Shown: positions 8,460 through 17,023 of the stretch, piece by piece
How the letters are laid out: each line of letters opens with the position of its first letter
Numbering within the stretch: the first letter of the stretch is position 1
Assembly (NCBI RefSeq): GCF_011392125.1
Contig: NZ_JAAJBU010000005.1
Span: forward strand, 124,001-188,000
Source: Flavobacterium lotistagni
Lineage (GTDB): Bacteria; Bacteroidota; Bacteroidia; Flavobacteriales; Flavobacteriaceae
Length of the DNA: 64,000 bases
Direction: 5' to 3'
Made by a program: the position numbers and the translations under genes
The notes under the pieces: generated by a model
Told to the model about the DNA's origin: nothing
Databases searched by the model: none
The model's input: the letters and a program-made list of their open reading frames with translations, nothing else

Positions 8460-10193
8460 GTGAAAAGTCTCAAATTGAATTTCATCCATTCCCGATTACT
8501 GAAAATCCGTGGGCGCAAACCCCTGCATTATACTTTATTGACCAGCATTGTGCTGCTGCAACTTTTGGCTTTGCTGCTATGGTACAACGAAACCATCCAT
8601 CAGAAACAAATCGAAAATGCTTTTGATGAAGCCCAAAAAGCGCGAAAAATTCATTTGCTGCCCAATCAAATCAACGGCGCACTGATGCAATCTCAGCAAT
8701 ATTTCGACGATTACATCCAGAATAAAAACCCAGAATCGCTGCAACGTTATCAGTTGTTGCTTCAACAAACTACTGTGATGATTGATGGTTTGAGGCTTTC
8801 GGCAAAAAACAGCGAGGCTTTCAGAGAATTATTGGGCAAGAAAAATCAGACGCAAACCGAAATTTCTGAATTAAAAAATCTCATCGATTCAATTTTAAAA
8901 AACCCCATTCCTAAAGTCAATTCGAGTATCAGCCCCTACAAATTTGATGGCGTTAATTATCAAAAAATACTCGACAGCGTAAAAACCAACACTTATATTA
9001 AAGTTGATAATATCGCACAGAAAGGCTTGATCCGCCGACTCATTGCGGCCTTTGCGGGAAAAGTTGATATTCGGAAAGAGCAACTCAATACGGTGGTCAC
9101 AATGAAATACAAAGACAAAATCATCACCGGAACCATCGAAGATTTACTCAAGAGCGTCATCATCAACACCAATAAACACTATGCTTTGGAAGTGCGCAAA
9201 TTGCAATCGTCGTTTATGAAACTCCATCAGAAAGATTTGCAACTCATCAGTTTGAACAACCAGCTTTTACTTTTAGCCAACCAACTGCTACCCGAATACG
9301 AAGCTGCTGCACGAAAATTAGAGCACCGTAATCAGCAAAAAGCACTGAGCCAACTTCAAACCAGCAAGTACATCCGCAGTTACGGGATTGCGATTTTGAT
9401 ATTGCTGATGTTTGTGATTTCGATTGTTTTGTTCCGCTTTACGCAGATGGCGTTCCGTTATGAGAAACGACTCGCCGATGCCCGCGATAAAATCAGCCGC
9501 AACTTGAGTTTCAAGAATCGGATTGTTGGAATGATCAGCCACGAGATTCGATCGCCTTTGCAAATTCTTTCCATCTACAGCCGTAAAATCGGAATCACTT
9601 CACAAGACGAAGCACTCAAGGAAACCTTCAAATCAGTCGAATTTACAACCGGTTCGCTGCTGTTGTTGGCCAATCAAATTCTCGAATATTACAAAGACGA
9701 ACCGATGCAGCTCAAAAACTCCAAATGCAACTTGAGCAACGAAATTAACCAAATTATTACTGCTCTAACTTCGTTTGTAGAAAGCCATGGCAACAAAATC
9801 GTAGTGCATTCGCAACTAAAAAACCAAGAAATGGTATATGCCGATGTAGCGAAAATTCATCAACTATTTTATAACTTGATTGGCAATGCAAACAAATTCA
9901 CGCAAAATGGTTTGATTGCTATCAATATCAACCTTGAAGATCTTTCGGATTATGAATATAAATTGCACGTAACCATTCAGGATAACGGCGCTGGGATTGC
10001 CGCCCAAGAACTAGAACATCTTTTCGAGCCGCATTATCAAGGTGCCACTTCTGGGCAACATCATTCCGGGATTGGTTTGGGGCTGAGTCTTTGTAAAGAA
10101 ATCGTCACGCTTTTCGATGGCGAAATTCAGATAGAAAGCCAAGAAAATAAAGGTACTGTAGTTACTTTTTATTTAACTTTAAGCAAAATCTGA
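8460..10193 (+). CDS. Membrane sensor histidine kinase
   Basis: A 577-residue protein read from a GTG at 8460; an in-frame stop at 8436 leaves no room for a longer form. Transmembrane segments at about 25-42 and 306-328 enclose a largely helical sensor region of about 260 residues of no family I recognise. A HisKA domain follows with phospho-acceptor His361 (MISHEIRSPL), then an HATPase_c domain with the N box (LIGNANKF), DNGAGI and GIGLGLSLC. The response regulator gene starts 36 bp downstream, so the two almost certainly form a two-component pair. The signal is unknown. Confidence 0.92.
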   Translation: MKSLKLNFIHSRLLKIRGRKPLHYTLLTSIVLLQLLALLLWYNETIHQKQIENAFDEAQKARKIHLLPNQINGALMQSQQYFDDYIQNKNPESLQRYQLLLQQTTVMIDGLRLSAKNSEAFRELLGKKNQTQTEISELKNLIDSILKNPIPKVNSSISPYKFDGVNYQKILDSVKTNTYIKVDNIAQKGLIRRLIAAFAGKVDIRKEQLNTVVTMKYKDKIITGTIEDLLKSVIINTNKHYALEVRKLQSSFMKLHQKDLQLISLNNQLLLLANQLLPEYEAAARKLEHRNQQKALSQLQTSKYIRSYGIAILILLMFVISIVLFRFTQMAFRYEKRLADARDKISRNLSFKNRIVGMISHEIRSPLQILSIYSRKIGITSQDEALKETFKSVEFTTGSLLLLANQILEYYKDEPMQLKNSKCNLSNEINQIITALTSFVESHGNKIVVHSQLKNQEMVYADVAKIHQLFYNLIGNANKFTQNGLIAININLEDLSDYEYKLHVTIQDNGAGIAAQELEHLFEPHYQGATSGQHHSGIGLGLSLCKEIVTLFDGEIQIESQENKGTVVTFYLTLSKI

Positions 10194-10229
10194 CCAACAA
10201 AACTTAACTTCACCTAAAACCGTGCAGCT

Positions 10230-10868
10230 ATGAATCCGAAGCCAACGCATACTTTTCTAATTGCCGATGACCACAGTGTAGTACGACAAGGCGTTTCACT
10301 ACTCATTCGCGAATTGTTTTTCAACGCTCAGATTCTGCAAGCCGGTTCTTTCAAAGAAATTCTAGCCACACTCAAACTGCATCCAATCGATTTACTGATA
10401 CTTGACATCAGTTTTCCGGACGGCAATAGTTTGAACCTCATCAGTCAAGCCAAGGCACTACAACCTGAAATTAAAATATTGATTTTTTCAGCTTACGATG
10501 AAAACCTTTATGCCTTGCGCTATCTCAATGCAGGTGCGTCGGGTTATCTTAATAAAGGATGTAACGAAGAAGAAATGAAACAAGCCTTACGCGGCATGAT
10601 GGTCTCTGGAAAATACATTACCCAAAACATCAAAGACCAAATTTTGGATTCGTACATCTCCAAAAAACCGCTAAACCCACTTGAACTATTATCTGACCGC
10701 GAAGTGGAAGTAGCGCGTTTGCTTATTAAAGGTTTTGGCAATATGGAGATTTCTGAAACGCTCAAAATCAAGAAATCGACCGTGAGTACTTTCAAGAACC
10801 GCATTTTCGAAAAACTTTCCATCGACAATTTGGCAGATCTGATCGATTTGTTTCAATTGTACAGTTAA
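10230..10868 (+). CDS. LuxR/NarL-family response regulator
   Basis: 212 residues. The receiver domain at 1-125 has acidic Asp13/Asp14, phospho-acceptor Asp59 (LLILDIS) and the conserved lysine in GYLNKG. A LuxR-type helix-turn-helix near 150-205 reads LSDREVEVARLLIKG, EISETLKIKKSTVSTFKNRIFEKL. It is encoded directly behind its probable kinase. Targets are unknown. A perfect 12-bp palindrome at 10929-10940, just downstream and touching a promoter, is a plausible but untested binding site, since NarL-type regulators bind inverted repeats. Confidence 0.93.
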   Translation: MNPKPTHTFLIADDHSVVRQGVSLLIRELFFNAQILQAGSFKEILATLKLHPIDLLILDISFPDGNSLNLISQAKALQPEIKILIFSAYDENLYALRYLNAGASGYLNKGCNEEEMKQALRGMMVSGKYITQNIKDQILDSYISKKPLNPLELLSDREVEVARLLIKGFGNMEISETLKIKKSTVSTFKNRIFEKLSIDNLADLIDLFQLYS

Positions 10869-10928
10869 AGCCTATTTTTTGTCGAAATCATTCTACAAAC
10901 ATCACTGGTGCGTTCTACAAAACTTCGC

Positions 10929-10948
10929 ACTCGGCCGAGTTAGCTTTG
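10929..10948 (+). promoter_or_regulatory. Palindrome abutting a TAnnTTTG promoter element
   Basis: The 12-bp perfect palindrome ACTCGGCCGAGT (10929-10940) is followed with no gap by TAGCTTTG (10941-10948), a perfect match to the Bacteroidetes -7 element. No good TTG is seen at -33, which would fit a promoter dependent on an activator bound at or near the palindrome. The predicted transcript starts close to 10953, at the first base of the closing stem of the structured RNA described next. Confidence 0.5.
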
Positions 10949-10952
10949 TCTT

Positions 10953-11149
10953 GTCTGATTCTGATTGATAAAGTCCATAATCAAAGAATGAGTGTTTGTT
11001 ATTAGTTGTGTTAACCCGATGCTGTAACCGCTCACAGTCCCAGGTTTTATTAGGATACAGCACTCGGAGCCACATCAGAATTCAGACTAATCTGCAAAGA
11101 ATAGCGCCTCCGATGGTTTGGGGATAAATAAATTCGGAGGCCGCTATTT
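10953..11149 (+). ncRNA. Candidate structured small RNA or attenuator leader
   Basis: The 312-bp gap 10869-11180 contains no open frame but is rich in structure. A closing stem pairs 10953-10965 with 11074-11087 (13 pairs, one bulged base at 11081). An inner stem pairs 11016-11026 with 11056-11067 (11 pairs, one bulge at 11063), separated from the first by a large asymmetric bulge. A terminator-like hairpin follows (11100-11113 with 11134-11148, one bulge) and leads into a T-rich tail. CTCCGA at 11108-11113 can pair either with 11134-11139 or with 11064-11069, so terminator and antiterminator are mutually exclusive. It may be a free RNA of about 197 nt (the overall shape recalls 6S RNA) or a regulatory leader of the membrane-protein gene at 11181. 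No known riboswitch signature was recognised. Confidence 0.5.
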
Positions 11150-11180
11150 CTTTAAAAACTACAAAACAACAACAAAGAAA

Positions 11181-11513
11181 ATGATGACCCGAAAAAAGGT
11201 TTCGACCCTGAGTTACCTCACTGCCATCGGCTGGCTTTTGGCTTATCGTTGTTATAAAAAAGGCGCGCGTACTTCGCTGGCCAAATACCATCTGGAACAA
11301 TCCCTTGGCATGGGAATTATTGTCTTTGTTATGAATTTGTTGCTAGTTCCTTTGGTTTTAATCAATACCGTTTTTGCCCCAATACTATTTTTTAGCAATT
11401 TGGGATTGGTGATACTATGGATGATCGGACTGATAAGCGCTTATCATGGTGTGAGACTGCCATTGCCGTTTATTGGATTTTATTTTAGGGATAAATTCCG
11501 ATTCATCCCATAG
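11181..11513 (+). CDS. Small membrane protein, DUF4870-like
   Basis: The start is probably the ATG at 11181 (110 residues, MMTRKKVSTLSYL), or the next codon; a longer frame from 11118 would overlap the upstream hairpin. Hydrophobic segments lie at about residues 10-22, 44-62, 64-78 and 82-96. The pattern of a short charged start, KYHLEQSLGMGI and a final LPLPFIGFYFRDKF resembles DUF4870/YtpI-type proteins and the similar protein at 50132-50455. Function is unknown. If the RNA element upstream is a leader, this would be the regulated gene. Confidence 0.6.
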   Translation: MMTRKKVSTLSYLTAIGWLLAYRCYKKGARTSLAKYHLEQSLGMGIIVFVMNLLLVPLVLINTVFAPILFFSNLGLVILWMIGLISAYHGVRLPLPFIGFYFRDKFRFIP

Positions 11514-11544
11514 TAGCCAATCTTAACCTGTCTGAAACCACTTT

Positions 11545-11907
11545 ATGATTGCGCAAATCAACACCTTGATCGATAGCAAACTTCATTTACTTTTCCACGC
11601 TGAAAATCAAATTTTACCCTTGCTTGAATTTAAAAAATCGGGGAAAAGCAAACTTCAAGACGCGAAAATTCTAGCCGAAATGATGCAATTCAAAGGGTTG
11701 ATTTCGCCGTATCCTGAAAAAGAAAACCACTACCAACTCACAGACTTCGGAAGGCAAATTTGTGAACAAGGCGGTTGGTGTTTGTATTTGGAGCAACTTC
11801 AAAACAAAAACTCCGGAACTGAAATCGCGGCTGTCGCTTTATCCGTTGAAAAAACTTCTTGGAAACAATCCGTTAAATCTTTCCTACAATCATTGATGAA
11901 AGATTAA
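11545..11907 (+). CDS. Conserved hypothetical protein, winged-helix-like
   Basis: A 120-residue protein without signal or membrane segments. I do not recognise the family. The central part (residues 40-80, with ILAEMMQFKGLIS, then HYQLTDFGRQICEQGGW) has the rhythm of a winged helix: recognition-like helix, turn, beta-hairpin ending in LTDFG. That pattern is common in MarR-like and phage-type regulators, but no DNA-binding helix is certain. It lies 31 bp behind the small membrane protein gene and could be co-transcribed with it. Confidence 0.55.
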   Translation: MIAQINTLIDSKLHLLFHAENQILPLLEFKKSGKSKLQDAKILAEMMQFKGLISPYPEKENHYQLTDFGRQICEQGGWCLYLEQLQNKNSGTEIAAVALSVEKTSWKQSVKSFLQSLMKD

Positions 11908-11982
11908 TGCTTAAATCCAGAGATGCATTAAAAAACCACCTTCTTTTTCAAAAAGCCGCACGCGGAATCTGGAAACTTTCGC

Positions 11983-11990
11983 TACTTTTG
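11983..11990 (+). promoter_or_regulatory. Possible -7 element immediately before rlmD
   Basis: TACTTTTG fits TAnnTTTG but ends only 4 bp before the ATG, so the transcript would be leaderless or nearly so. No TTG lies at the expected -33 position, so this may be chance. Confidence 0.3.
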
Positions 11991-11994
11991 CCGC

Positions 11995-13410
11995 ATGTCA
12001 AAAAAGAAAAACGATAAGATTATTTTCGAGCACATTACCGTTCTGGATGCTGGAGCCAAAGGCGTTTCGGTAGCCAAAGCGCCCGACGGAAAAGTGATTT
12101 TCATACCGAATGTTGTGCCAGGCGATGTGGTCGATATTCAGACTTTCAAAAAAAGAAAAGCCTATTACGAAGGCAAAGCCATCCGTTTCCATGCGTATTC
12201 TGAGCATCGAATTGAGCCAGTTTGCCAGCATTTCGGCGTTTGTGGCGGTTGCAAATGGCAGAATATGAATTATCCACAGCAGTTGTTCTATAAGCAGAAT
12301 GAAGTCAAGAACCACTTGCAACGCATCGGCAAAATTGAACTTCCTGAATTTGAACCGATATTGGGCTCGGAAAAACAATTCTTCTATCGCAATAAAATGG
12401 AGTTCGGTTTCTCCAATTCGCGCTGGCTCACCGAAAACGAAATCAAAAGCGATGACGATTTGGGCAACCGCAACGCGCTCGGCTTCCATATTCCGAAAAT
12501 GTGGGACAAAATCCTCGACATTACCAAATGCCATCTGCAGGAAGATCCGTCCAACGCGATTCGAAACGAAATCCGCGATTTTGCCAATGCCAATCATTTA
12601 GAATTTTTCGATCCAAGAAATCATGAAGGTTTGCTCAGAACTTTGATGATCCGAACCGTTTCTACCGGAGAAATCATGGTTTTAATCCAGTTTTTCAAAG
12701 ACGACAAAACCAAGCGCGAGTTGCTGCTCGACCATCTGCTGGAAAAATTCCCGAACATTACCTCGTTACAATACGTTATCAATAGCAAGCCGAACGATAC
12801 GATTTACGACCAAAATATCATCTTATACCAAGGCCGCGATTATATTCTAGAAGAAATGGAAGGTTTGCAGTTCAGCATCAATGCCAAATCGTTTTACCAG
12901 ACCAATTCAGACCAAGCTTACGAACTGTATAAAATTACCCGCGAATTTGCCGGATTGACCGGACAGGAAACCGTTTACGACCTCTACACCGGAACCGGAA
13001 CCATCGCACAATTCGTGTCTAAAAATGCCAAAAAAGTCATCGGCGTGGAAAGCGTACCAGAAGCCATTGCCGACGCTAAAGAAAATGCCAAACGCAACAA
13101 TATCAGCAATTGCGAGTTTTTCGTAGGCGATATGAAAGTGGTATTCAACGATGCCTTTATTGCCCAACACGGACAGCCCGATGTCATTATTACCGATCCG
13201 CCACGCGACGGCATGCACAAAGATGTTGTGGAGCAAATTCTAAAAATTGCACCCGAAAAAGTGGTGTATGTGAGTTGTAATTCCGCTACACAAGCTAGAG
13301 ATTTAGCGTTAATGGACGAAAAATACCAAGTTACCCGCGTTCACCCGGTGGATATGTTCCCGCAAACGCACCACGTAGAAAATGTCGTACTTTTGGAAAA
13401 ACGAAAATAA
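11995..13410 (+). CDS. rlmD: 23S rRNA (uracil-C5)-methyltransferase, RlmD/RumA family
   Basis: 471 residues, close to the usual length. A TRAM domain occupies about residues 8-65. An iron-sulfur site follows with Cys77, Cys83 and Cys86 (CQHFGVCGGCKW) and a fourth cysteine in TKCHLQ. The methyltransferase part has the SAM loop DLYTGTGTIAQF, the DPPRDGMHKD motif, and the catalytic cysteine in VYVSCNSATQARDL. The enzyme places m5U in 23S rRNA (U1939 in E. coli); related enzymes (RlmC, TrmA-like RumA) modify other uridines, so the exact site is inferred. The gene stands alone on the plus strand. Confidence 0.9.
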   Translation: MSKKKNDKIIFEHITVLDAGAKGVSVAKAPDGKVIFIPNVVPGDVVDIQTFKKRKAYYEGKAIRFHAYSEHRIEPVCQHFGVCGGCKWQNMNYPQQLFYKQNEVKNHLQRIGKIELPEFEPILGSEKQFFYRNKMEFGFSNSRWLTENEIKSDDDLGNRNALGFHIPKMWDKILDITKCHLQEDPSNAIRNEIRDFANANHLEFFDPRNHEGLLRTLMIRTVSTGEIMVLIQFFKDDKTKRELLLDHLLEKFPNITSLQYVINSKPNDTIYDQNIILYQGRDYILEEMEGLQFSINAKSFYQTNSDQAYELYKITREFAGLTGQETVYDLYTGTGTIAQFVSKNAKKVIGVESVPEAIADAKENAKRNNISNCEFFVGDMKVVFNDAFIAQHGQPDVIITDPPRDGMHKDVVEQILKIAPEKVVYVSCNSATQARDLALMDEKYQVTRVHPVDMFPQTHHVENVVLLEKRK

Positions 13411-13476
13411 GTTCCCGAATACTTCAGCGCTTCAATACTAAGGCACTAATACACTCAGGAAATCAGGCACTTACAT

Positions 13477-13983
13477 ATGAAACAAATACTTTTAATATTA
13501 ACCTTAGCCATGGTTTTTTCGGGTTGCGAAAAAGACGATGTTTGTAGTGAAAGCACCGAAACTACACCACGGCTCATCATCGATTTTTACGATTTCACCA
13601 ATCCGACACTCACCAAAAGCGTGACCAACTTGGCTATAATCAAAACTGGCGACACCACGCCTTATGCGGTTTACAATGGCGTGAGTAAAATTCAAGTACC
13701 GCTCGATATCGCTAACGATGTTTCACAATATCAGTTCATTTTGAATTACGGCAATACCAACACGGCACTGGTTGACCCTGACAATTTGCAATTCACTTAT
13801 ACGCGAGAAAATGTTTATGTATCGCGGGCTTGCGGTTATAAAACCGTTTTTACTTTAGATGCCACAACGCCTTTTGTACATACCGACGCTCCAGGTGACG
13901 ACGCCCTTTGGATGCGCAATATTACCCTACTCCAACCCAACATCAATACTGAAAATGAAACGCACCTCAAAATTTCTTTGTAG
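13477..13983 (+). CDS. DUF6452 family lipoprotein
   Basis: 168 residues beginning with a lipoprotein signal peptide; the lipobox (MVFSGC) puts the lipidated cysteine near residue 17. The rest is a beta-rich domain with the pattern CSESTETTPRLIIDFYD near the start and two further cysteines, typical of DUF6452, a family seen almost only in Bacteroidetes. The last 29 bp overlap the start of the following exported protein, so the two are translationally coupled and probably work together at the envelope. Function is unknown. Confidence 0.75.
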   Translation: MKQILLILTLAMVFSGCEKDDVCSESTETTPRLIIDFYDFTNPTLTKSVTNLAIIKTGDTTPYAVYNGVSKIQVPLDIANDVSQYQFILNYGNTNTALVDPDNLQFTYTRENVYVSRACGYKTVFTLDATTPFVHTDAPGDDALWMRNITLLQPNINTENETHLKISL

Positions 13984-14680
13984 CCTATTGGTGTTGGTGC
14001 TGAGTTCGTTTTCTATCGAGGCACAAACCACCAAAACCGACACTATTGCCGGCAAAACCAACCGTTATGGCCTGCGAGTAGGAGTCGATTTGTTTAAACT
14101 TACTCGTGGCTTTTACGAAGACGACTACAAAGGTTTGGAAATTGTCGGAGATTACCGCCTGACCAAAAAATACTATCTCGCTGGTGAAATCGGCAACGAA
14201 GACAAAACCGTCGATGATGACCAACTCAACTTTACCTCCAAAGGCACTTATTTCCGCGCAGGAATCGATTACAACCTATACGAAAACTGGCTCGACATGG
14301 AAAACATGGTGTATATCGGAGCGCGTTACGGCGTGAGTTCGTTCAGCCAAACGCTTAATTCCTACACAATTTATAACCGTTATCCGTATTTTGGGGCTTC
14401 TCAGGAAATTGTCTCGGGCGAAAAATTCAGCGGTTTATCGGCGCAATGGATCGAAGTTTTGATGGGCGTCAAGGCCAAAGTAATCAACAACTTTTACGTA
14501 GGTTTCAGTTTGCGCGTGAACAAACTACTTTCAAACAAAAAACCGGACAACTTCGACAACCTATACATTCCGGGCTTCAACCGCACTTATGATGGTACTT
14601 TCGGAGCAGGTTTTAATTATACGGTTTCTTATTTCATTCCGATTTATAAGAAGAAAGTTCCGGTAGCTGCCAAAAAATAA
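13955..14680 (+). CDS. DUF6048 family exported protein, probable outer-membrane beta-barrel
   Basis: The start at 13955 (MKRTSKFLCSLLVLVLSSFSIEAQ) gives a signal peptide and 241 residues; upstream in-frame codons belong to the preceding gene's overlap. Alternating hydrophobic strands with aromatic ends (YGLRVGVDLFK, YFRAGIDYNLYENW, YIGARYGVSSF, FYVGFSLRVNKL, FGAGFNYTVSYFIPIY) suggest a small outer-membrane beta-barrel. DUF6452 and DUF6048 genes are commonly neighbours in flavobacteria. No activity is known. Confidence 0.75.
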   Translation: MKRTSKFLCSLLVLVLSSFSIEAQTTKTDTIAGKTNRYGLRVGVDLFKLTRGFYEDDYKGLEIVGDYRLTKKYYLAGEIGNEDKTVDDDQLNFTSKGTYFRAGIDYNLYENWLDMENMVYIGARYGVSSFSQTLNSYTIYNRYPYFGASQEIVSGEKFSGLSAQWIEVLMGVKAKVINNFYVGFSLRVNKLLSNKKPDNFDNLYIPGFNRTYDGTFGAGFNYTVSYFIPIYKKKVPVAAKK

Positions 14681-14687
14681 TTCGCGA

Positions 14688-14924
14688 TTACTTAATGACG
14701 CGTGTTCCTTTAAGGAAAATCCATCGCATAAACAACTTTTCGCCATCCTTGGTTTTCACCGCTTGAAATTGAGGCGACAAAATCGTTCCGACGACAAAAG
14801 CTGTGAAAGAAACCCATAATCCGGTGAGGTTAGAATATTCTTTTATCAAGAATTGCAATCCGATGAATAAGAAAGCGAAACAGGCGAGTTGGTATAGCAG
14901 GGCGCGAACTTGGAGTTTGGTCAT
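14688..14924 (-). CDS. Small two-helix membrane protein
   Basis: 78 residues with hydrophobic segments at about 8-27 and 34-49, followed by a basic cytoplasmic-looking tail (MRWIFLKGTRVIK). I do not recognise a named family. It lies 22 bp downstream of the YCF48-like gene on the same strand and converges with the DUF6048 gene. The good hydrophobic pattern and compact spacing support it being real. Confidence 0.6.
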   Translation of the reverse strand: MTKLQVRALLYQLACFAFLFIGLQFLIKEYSNLTGLWVSFTAFVVGTILSPQFQAVKTKDGEKLFMRWIFLKGTRVIK

Positions 14925-14945
14925 GATAAAAATTAATCTGATGTT

Positions 14946-17006
14946 TTAAATTTTTACTACTTTTTTGGTCATCATTCCTGCCGATGTGCCGATTTTGACA
15001 AAGTAAATTCCAGCCGGTAAATCAGTCATATCTATACTGTCTCCTTCTATTGTAACAGGAAATAATCTGGATTGCATATCATACAAAGCAATACTTGTAA
15101 TATTGAGTTTCGTATCGAGGTATAATCGATTTACTACCGGATTGGGATACATTATAACATCATTCTCGTTGGCCGATGCAAAACTTTCAGCGCTCAAAAG
15201 TTCCTCAAATGAAGTCACGTAAATATCTGAATCATAATGAAGCCCTATTACCTTTCCCGGTTGAAAATAAACCGCATTGAAATCACTGGTAAGTGAAAGT
15301 TCATCATCGTTTACCGGCAACCAAGTCAAACCGCCGTCAAGAGTTCTGTGTACTACTTTTGCACCGGTCAAACCATAACCAACTGCTGCATTGAAGAAAT
15401 GGAATTCTCGAATGAAACTGGTTTGAAATTGATGCAATTGCCATGTCGCTCCGCCATCGGTAGAACGGTATTCATCGGCATAAATCAAATTAGGATTGAC
15501 CATCTGAAGGTGTTTGATATTGGGAACACCACCCGGAAAATCAGAACCCGGTAAACCGATGTTGGTCCAGGTGGTTCCGCCATCTGTGGTTTTAAAAATT
15601 CTGCCGCTGTAACCACCAATAACGCCATTATTATCGTCAGAAAAACTGATGGCACTCACCAAACCCAATGTCGTGTTGTTTTGACTCCATCCTCCAGCAG
15701 CTTTCCACGACAACAAACCCTGCGCAGTAATCAAGTTGTAAGTACCGATGAAGAAATCACGATTTGACTTGATGAAACTCGAAGTAAAAGCACCGGTCAC
15801 TGGAATATTTGACGGCCCAGGATTCCAGGTATCGCCGTAATCATTGCTAATCCAGACCGGTGTATTTAACTCTCCGGCGGTTATCCCTGCACCAGAACTA
15901 TTGAAATGTACGGTTTTGTATTTGTTCTGTTGGCCTTGTTGAAGCAATTCACGCTTCCAGGTCATTCCGCCATCGGCTGTTCGGTAGAGCACACTGGAAT
16001 AATTCCCATCACCGATGACCACTCCTCTATCGGCATCTGAAAATGAAATGTCCATCAGGTTTGAACGGTAAATACCATCCAGATAGATACTCCACGAGAT
16101 TCCGTCATTGGTTACATACAAACGACCTTCTTGACTCGCTACCAATCTGTTACTTTGATCAACAGCCACCGTGTAATAATTCCCCGTTGGATTCGGTGTA
16201 TTGATTTCCTGCCAAGTTAAACCCAAGTCATTGGAAGTATACATATTGCCAAAACTGGCGGAAATAACCAACTGATTGTTCCATGACTTCAAGTCAAAAC
16301 CTCCGGCTGGCACACTTAAAACCGACCAGGTATTTCCGCCATCGGTAGTTTTCTTCAACACATTGCCTAAAGCAAAACCAAGTTGCTCATTCAAAAACAA
16401 GAAACGGTTCATATTGGCAGTACTTGTGCTCTCAACCAAGCTCCAAGTCGCGCCTTGATCTGTAGTTTTTAATATTTTCCCATTCGTGCTGCAAGCAAAA
16501 CCCACTTCACTGTTGACGAAATAAATATCCTCGAGCAAATCGGTAATTCCGCTAGGCATAGCAGCCCAGGTGTCGCCTCCATTGAGGGTTTTAATGATTC
16601 TTCCATTAGCTCCACAACAAAAACCAATATTCGAATCGATGAAGAAAACCTCATTCATGTTGGAAAAACCGAGCGGCCTAACAACAAAATTCGCAAATCT
16701 ATCGGTGGTTTTAAGAATAGTGCTCCCGTTGGTCAGTACAAATCCGCTGTTGTCATCGAGCATGAAAAGATCTTTGAGAATACCCACATTTTTTCTTTCC
16801 CAAGTATTTCCGACGTTGTTGCTGATATATAACCCACCAACAAAACTGGTAGAATAAGTGGTATCGAGCAAAAGGACACCGTTGTCTGAAGTAAAATAGA
16901 TGGTGGTTACTTGTGAGATTTCTTTCAAAGGTGTGGTCAAAATCCATTGGGCCTGAGCTACCAAACCAATCAAATGCATTGAAACAATAAAAAATAGCTT
17001 TCTCAT
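14946..17006 (-). CDS. YCF48/BNR-repeat secreted protein with T9SS type A sorting domain
   Basis: 686 residues: signal peptide (MRKLFFIVSMHLIGLVAQAQ), then about ten beta-propeller blades marked by TTDGGxTW or similar motifs (KTLNGGDTWAAM, KTTDQGATWSLV, RTADGGMTWKRE, STDGGATWQLH, RTLDGGLTW). The C-terminal sorting domain opens with IMYPNPVVNRLYL and ends MMTKKVVKI. The blades match the YCF48-like / BNR (sialidase-type) propeller families. YCF48 itself helps photosystem II assembly, but in T9SS substrates the fold is used more generally, so no enzymatic function is claimed. Location is probably outer surface or secreted. Confidence 0.88.
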   Translation of the reverse strand: MRKLFFIVSMHLIGLVAQAQWILTTPLKEISQVTTIYFTSDNGVLLLDTTYSTSFVGGLYISNNVGNTWERKNVGILKDLFMLDDNSGFVLTNGSTILKTTDRFANFVVRPLGFSNMNEVFFIDSNIGFCCGANGRIIKTLNGGDTWAAMPSGITDLLEDIYFVNSEVGFACSTNGKILKTTDQGATWSLVESTSTANMNRFLFLNEQLGFALGNVLKKTTDGGNTWSVLSVPAGGFDLKSWNNQLVISASFGNMYTSNDLGLTWQEINTPNPTGNYYTVAVDQSNRLVASQEGRLYVTNDGISWSIYLDGIYRSNLMDISFSDADRGVVIGDGNYSSVLYRTADGGMTWKRELLQQGQQNKYKTVHFNSSGAGITAGELNTPVWISNDYGDTWNPGPSNIPVTGAFTSSFIKSNRDFFIGTYNLITAQGLLSWKAAGGWSQNNTTLGLVSAISFSDDNNGVIGGYSGRIFKTTDGGTTWTNIGLPGSDFPGGVPNIKHLQMVNPNLIYADEYRSTDGGATWQLHQFQTSFIREFHFFNAAVGYGLTGAKVVHRTLDGGLTWLPVNDDELSLTSDFNAVYFQPGKVIGLHYDSDIYVTSFEELLSAESFASANENDVIMYPNPVVNRLYLDTKLNITSIALYDMQSRLFPVTIEGDSIDMTDLPAGIYFVKIGTSAGMMTKKVVKI

Positions 17007-17023
17007 AATTCCAGATAAATTGA

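Noticed and set aside
10941..11149. Known riboswitch (cobalamin, TPP, SAM) in the gap before 11181
   Set aside because: None of the conserved core words of these classes could be found, so only a generic structured RNA is claimed.
11998..12597. A 199-residue frame opposite rlmD
   Set aside because: Shadow of a well-supported gene with clear family motifs on the other strand.
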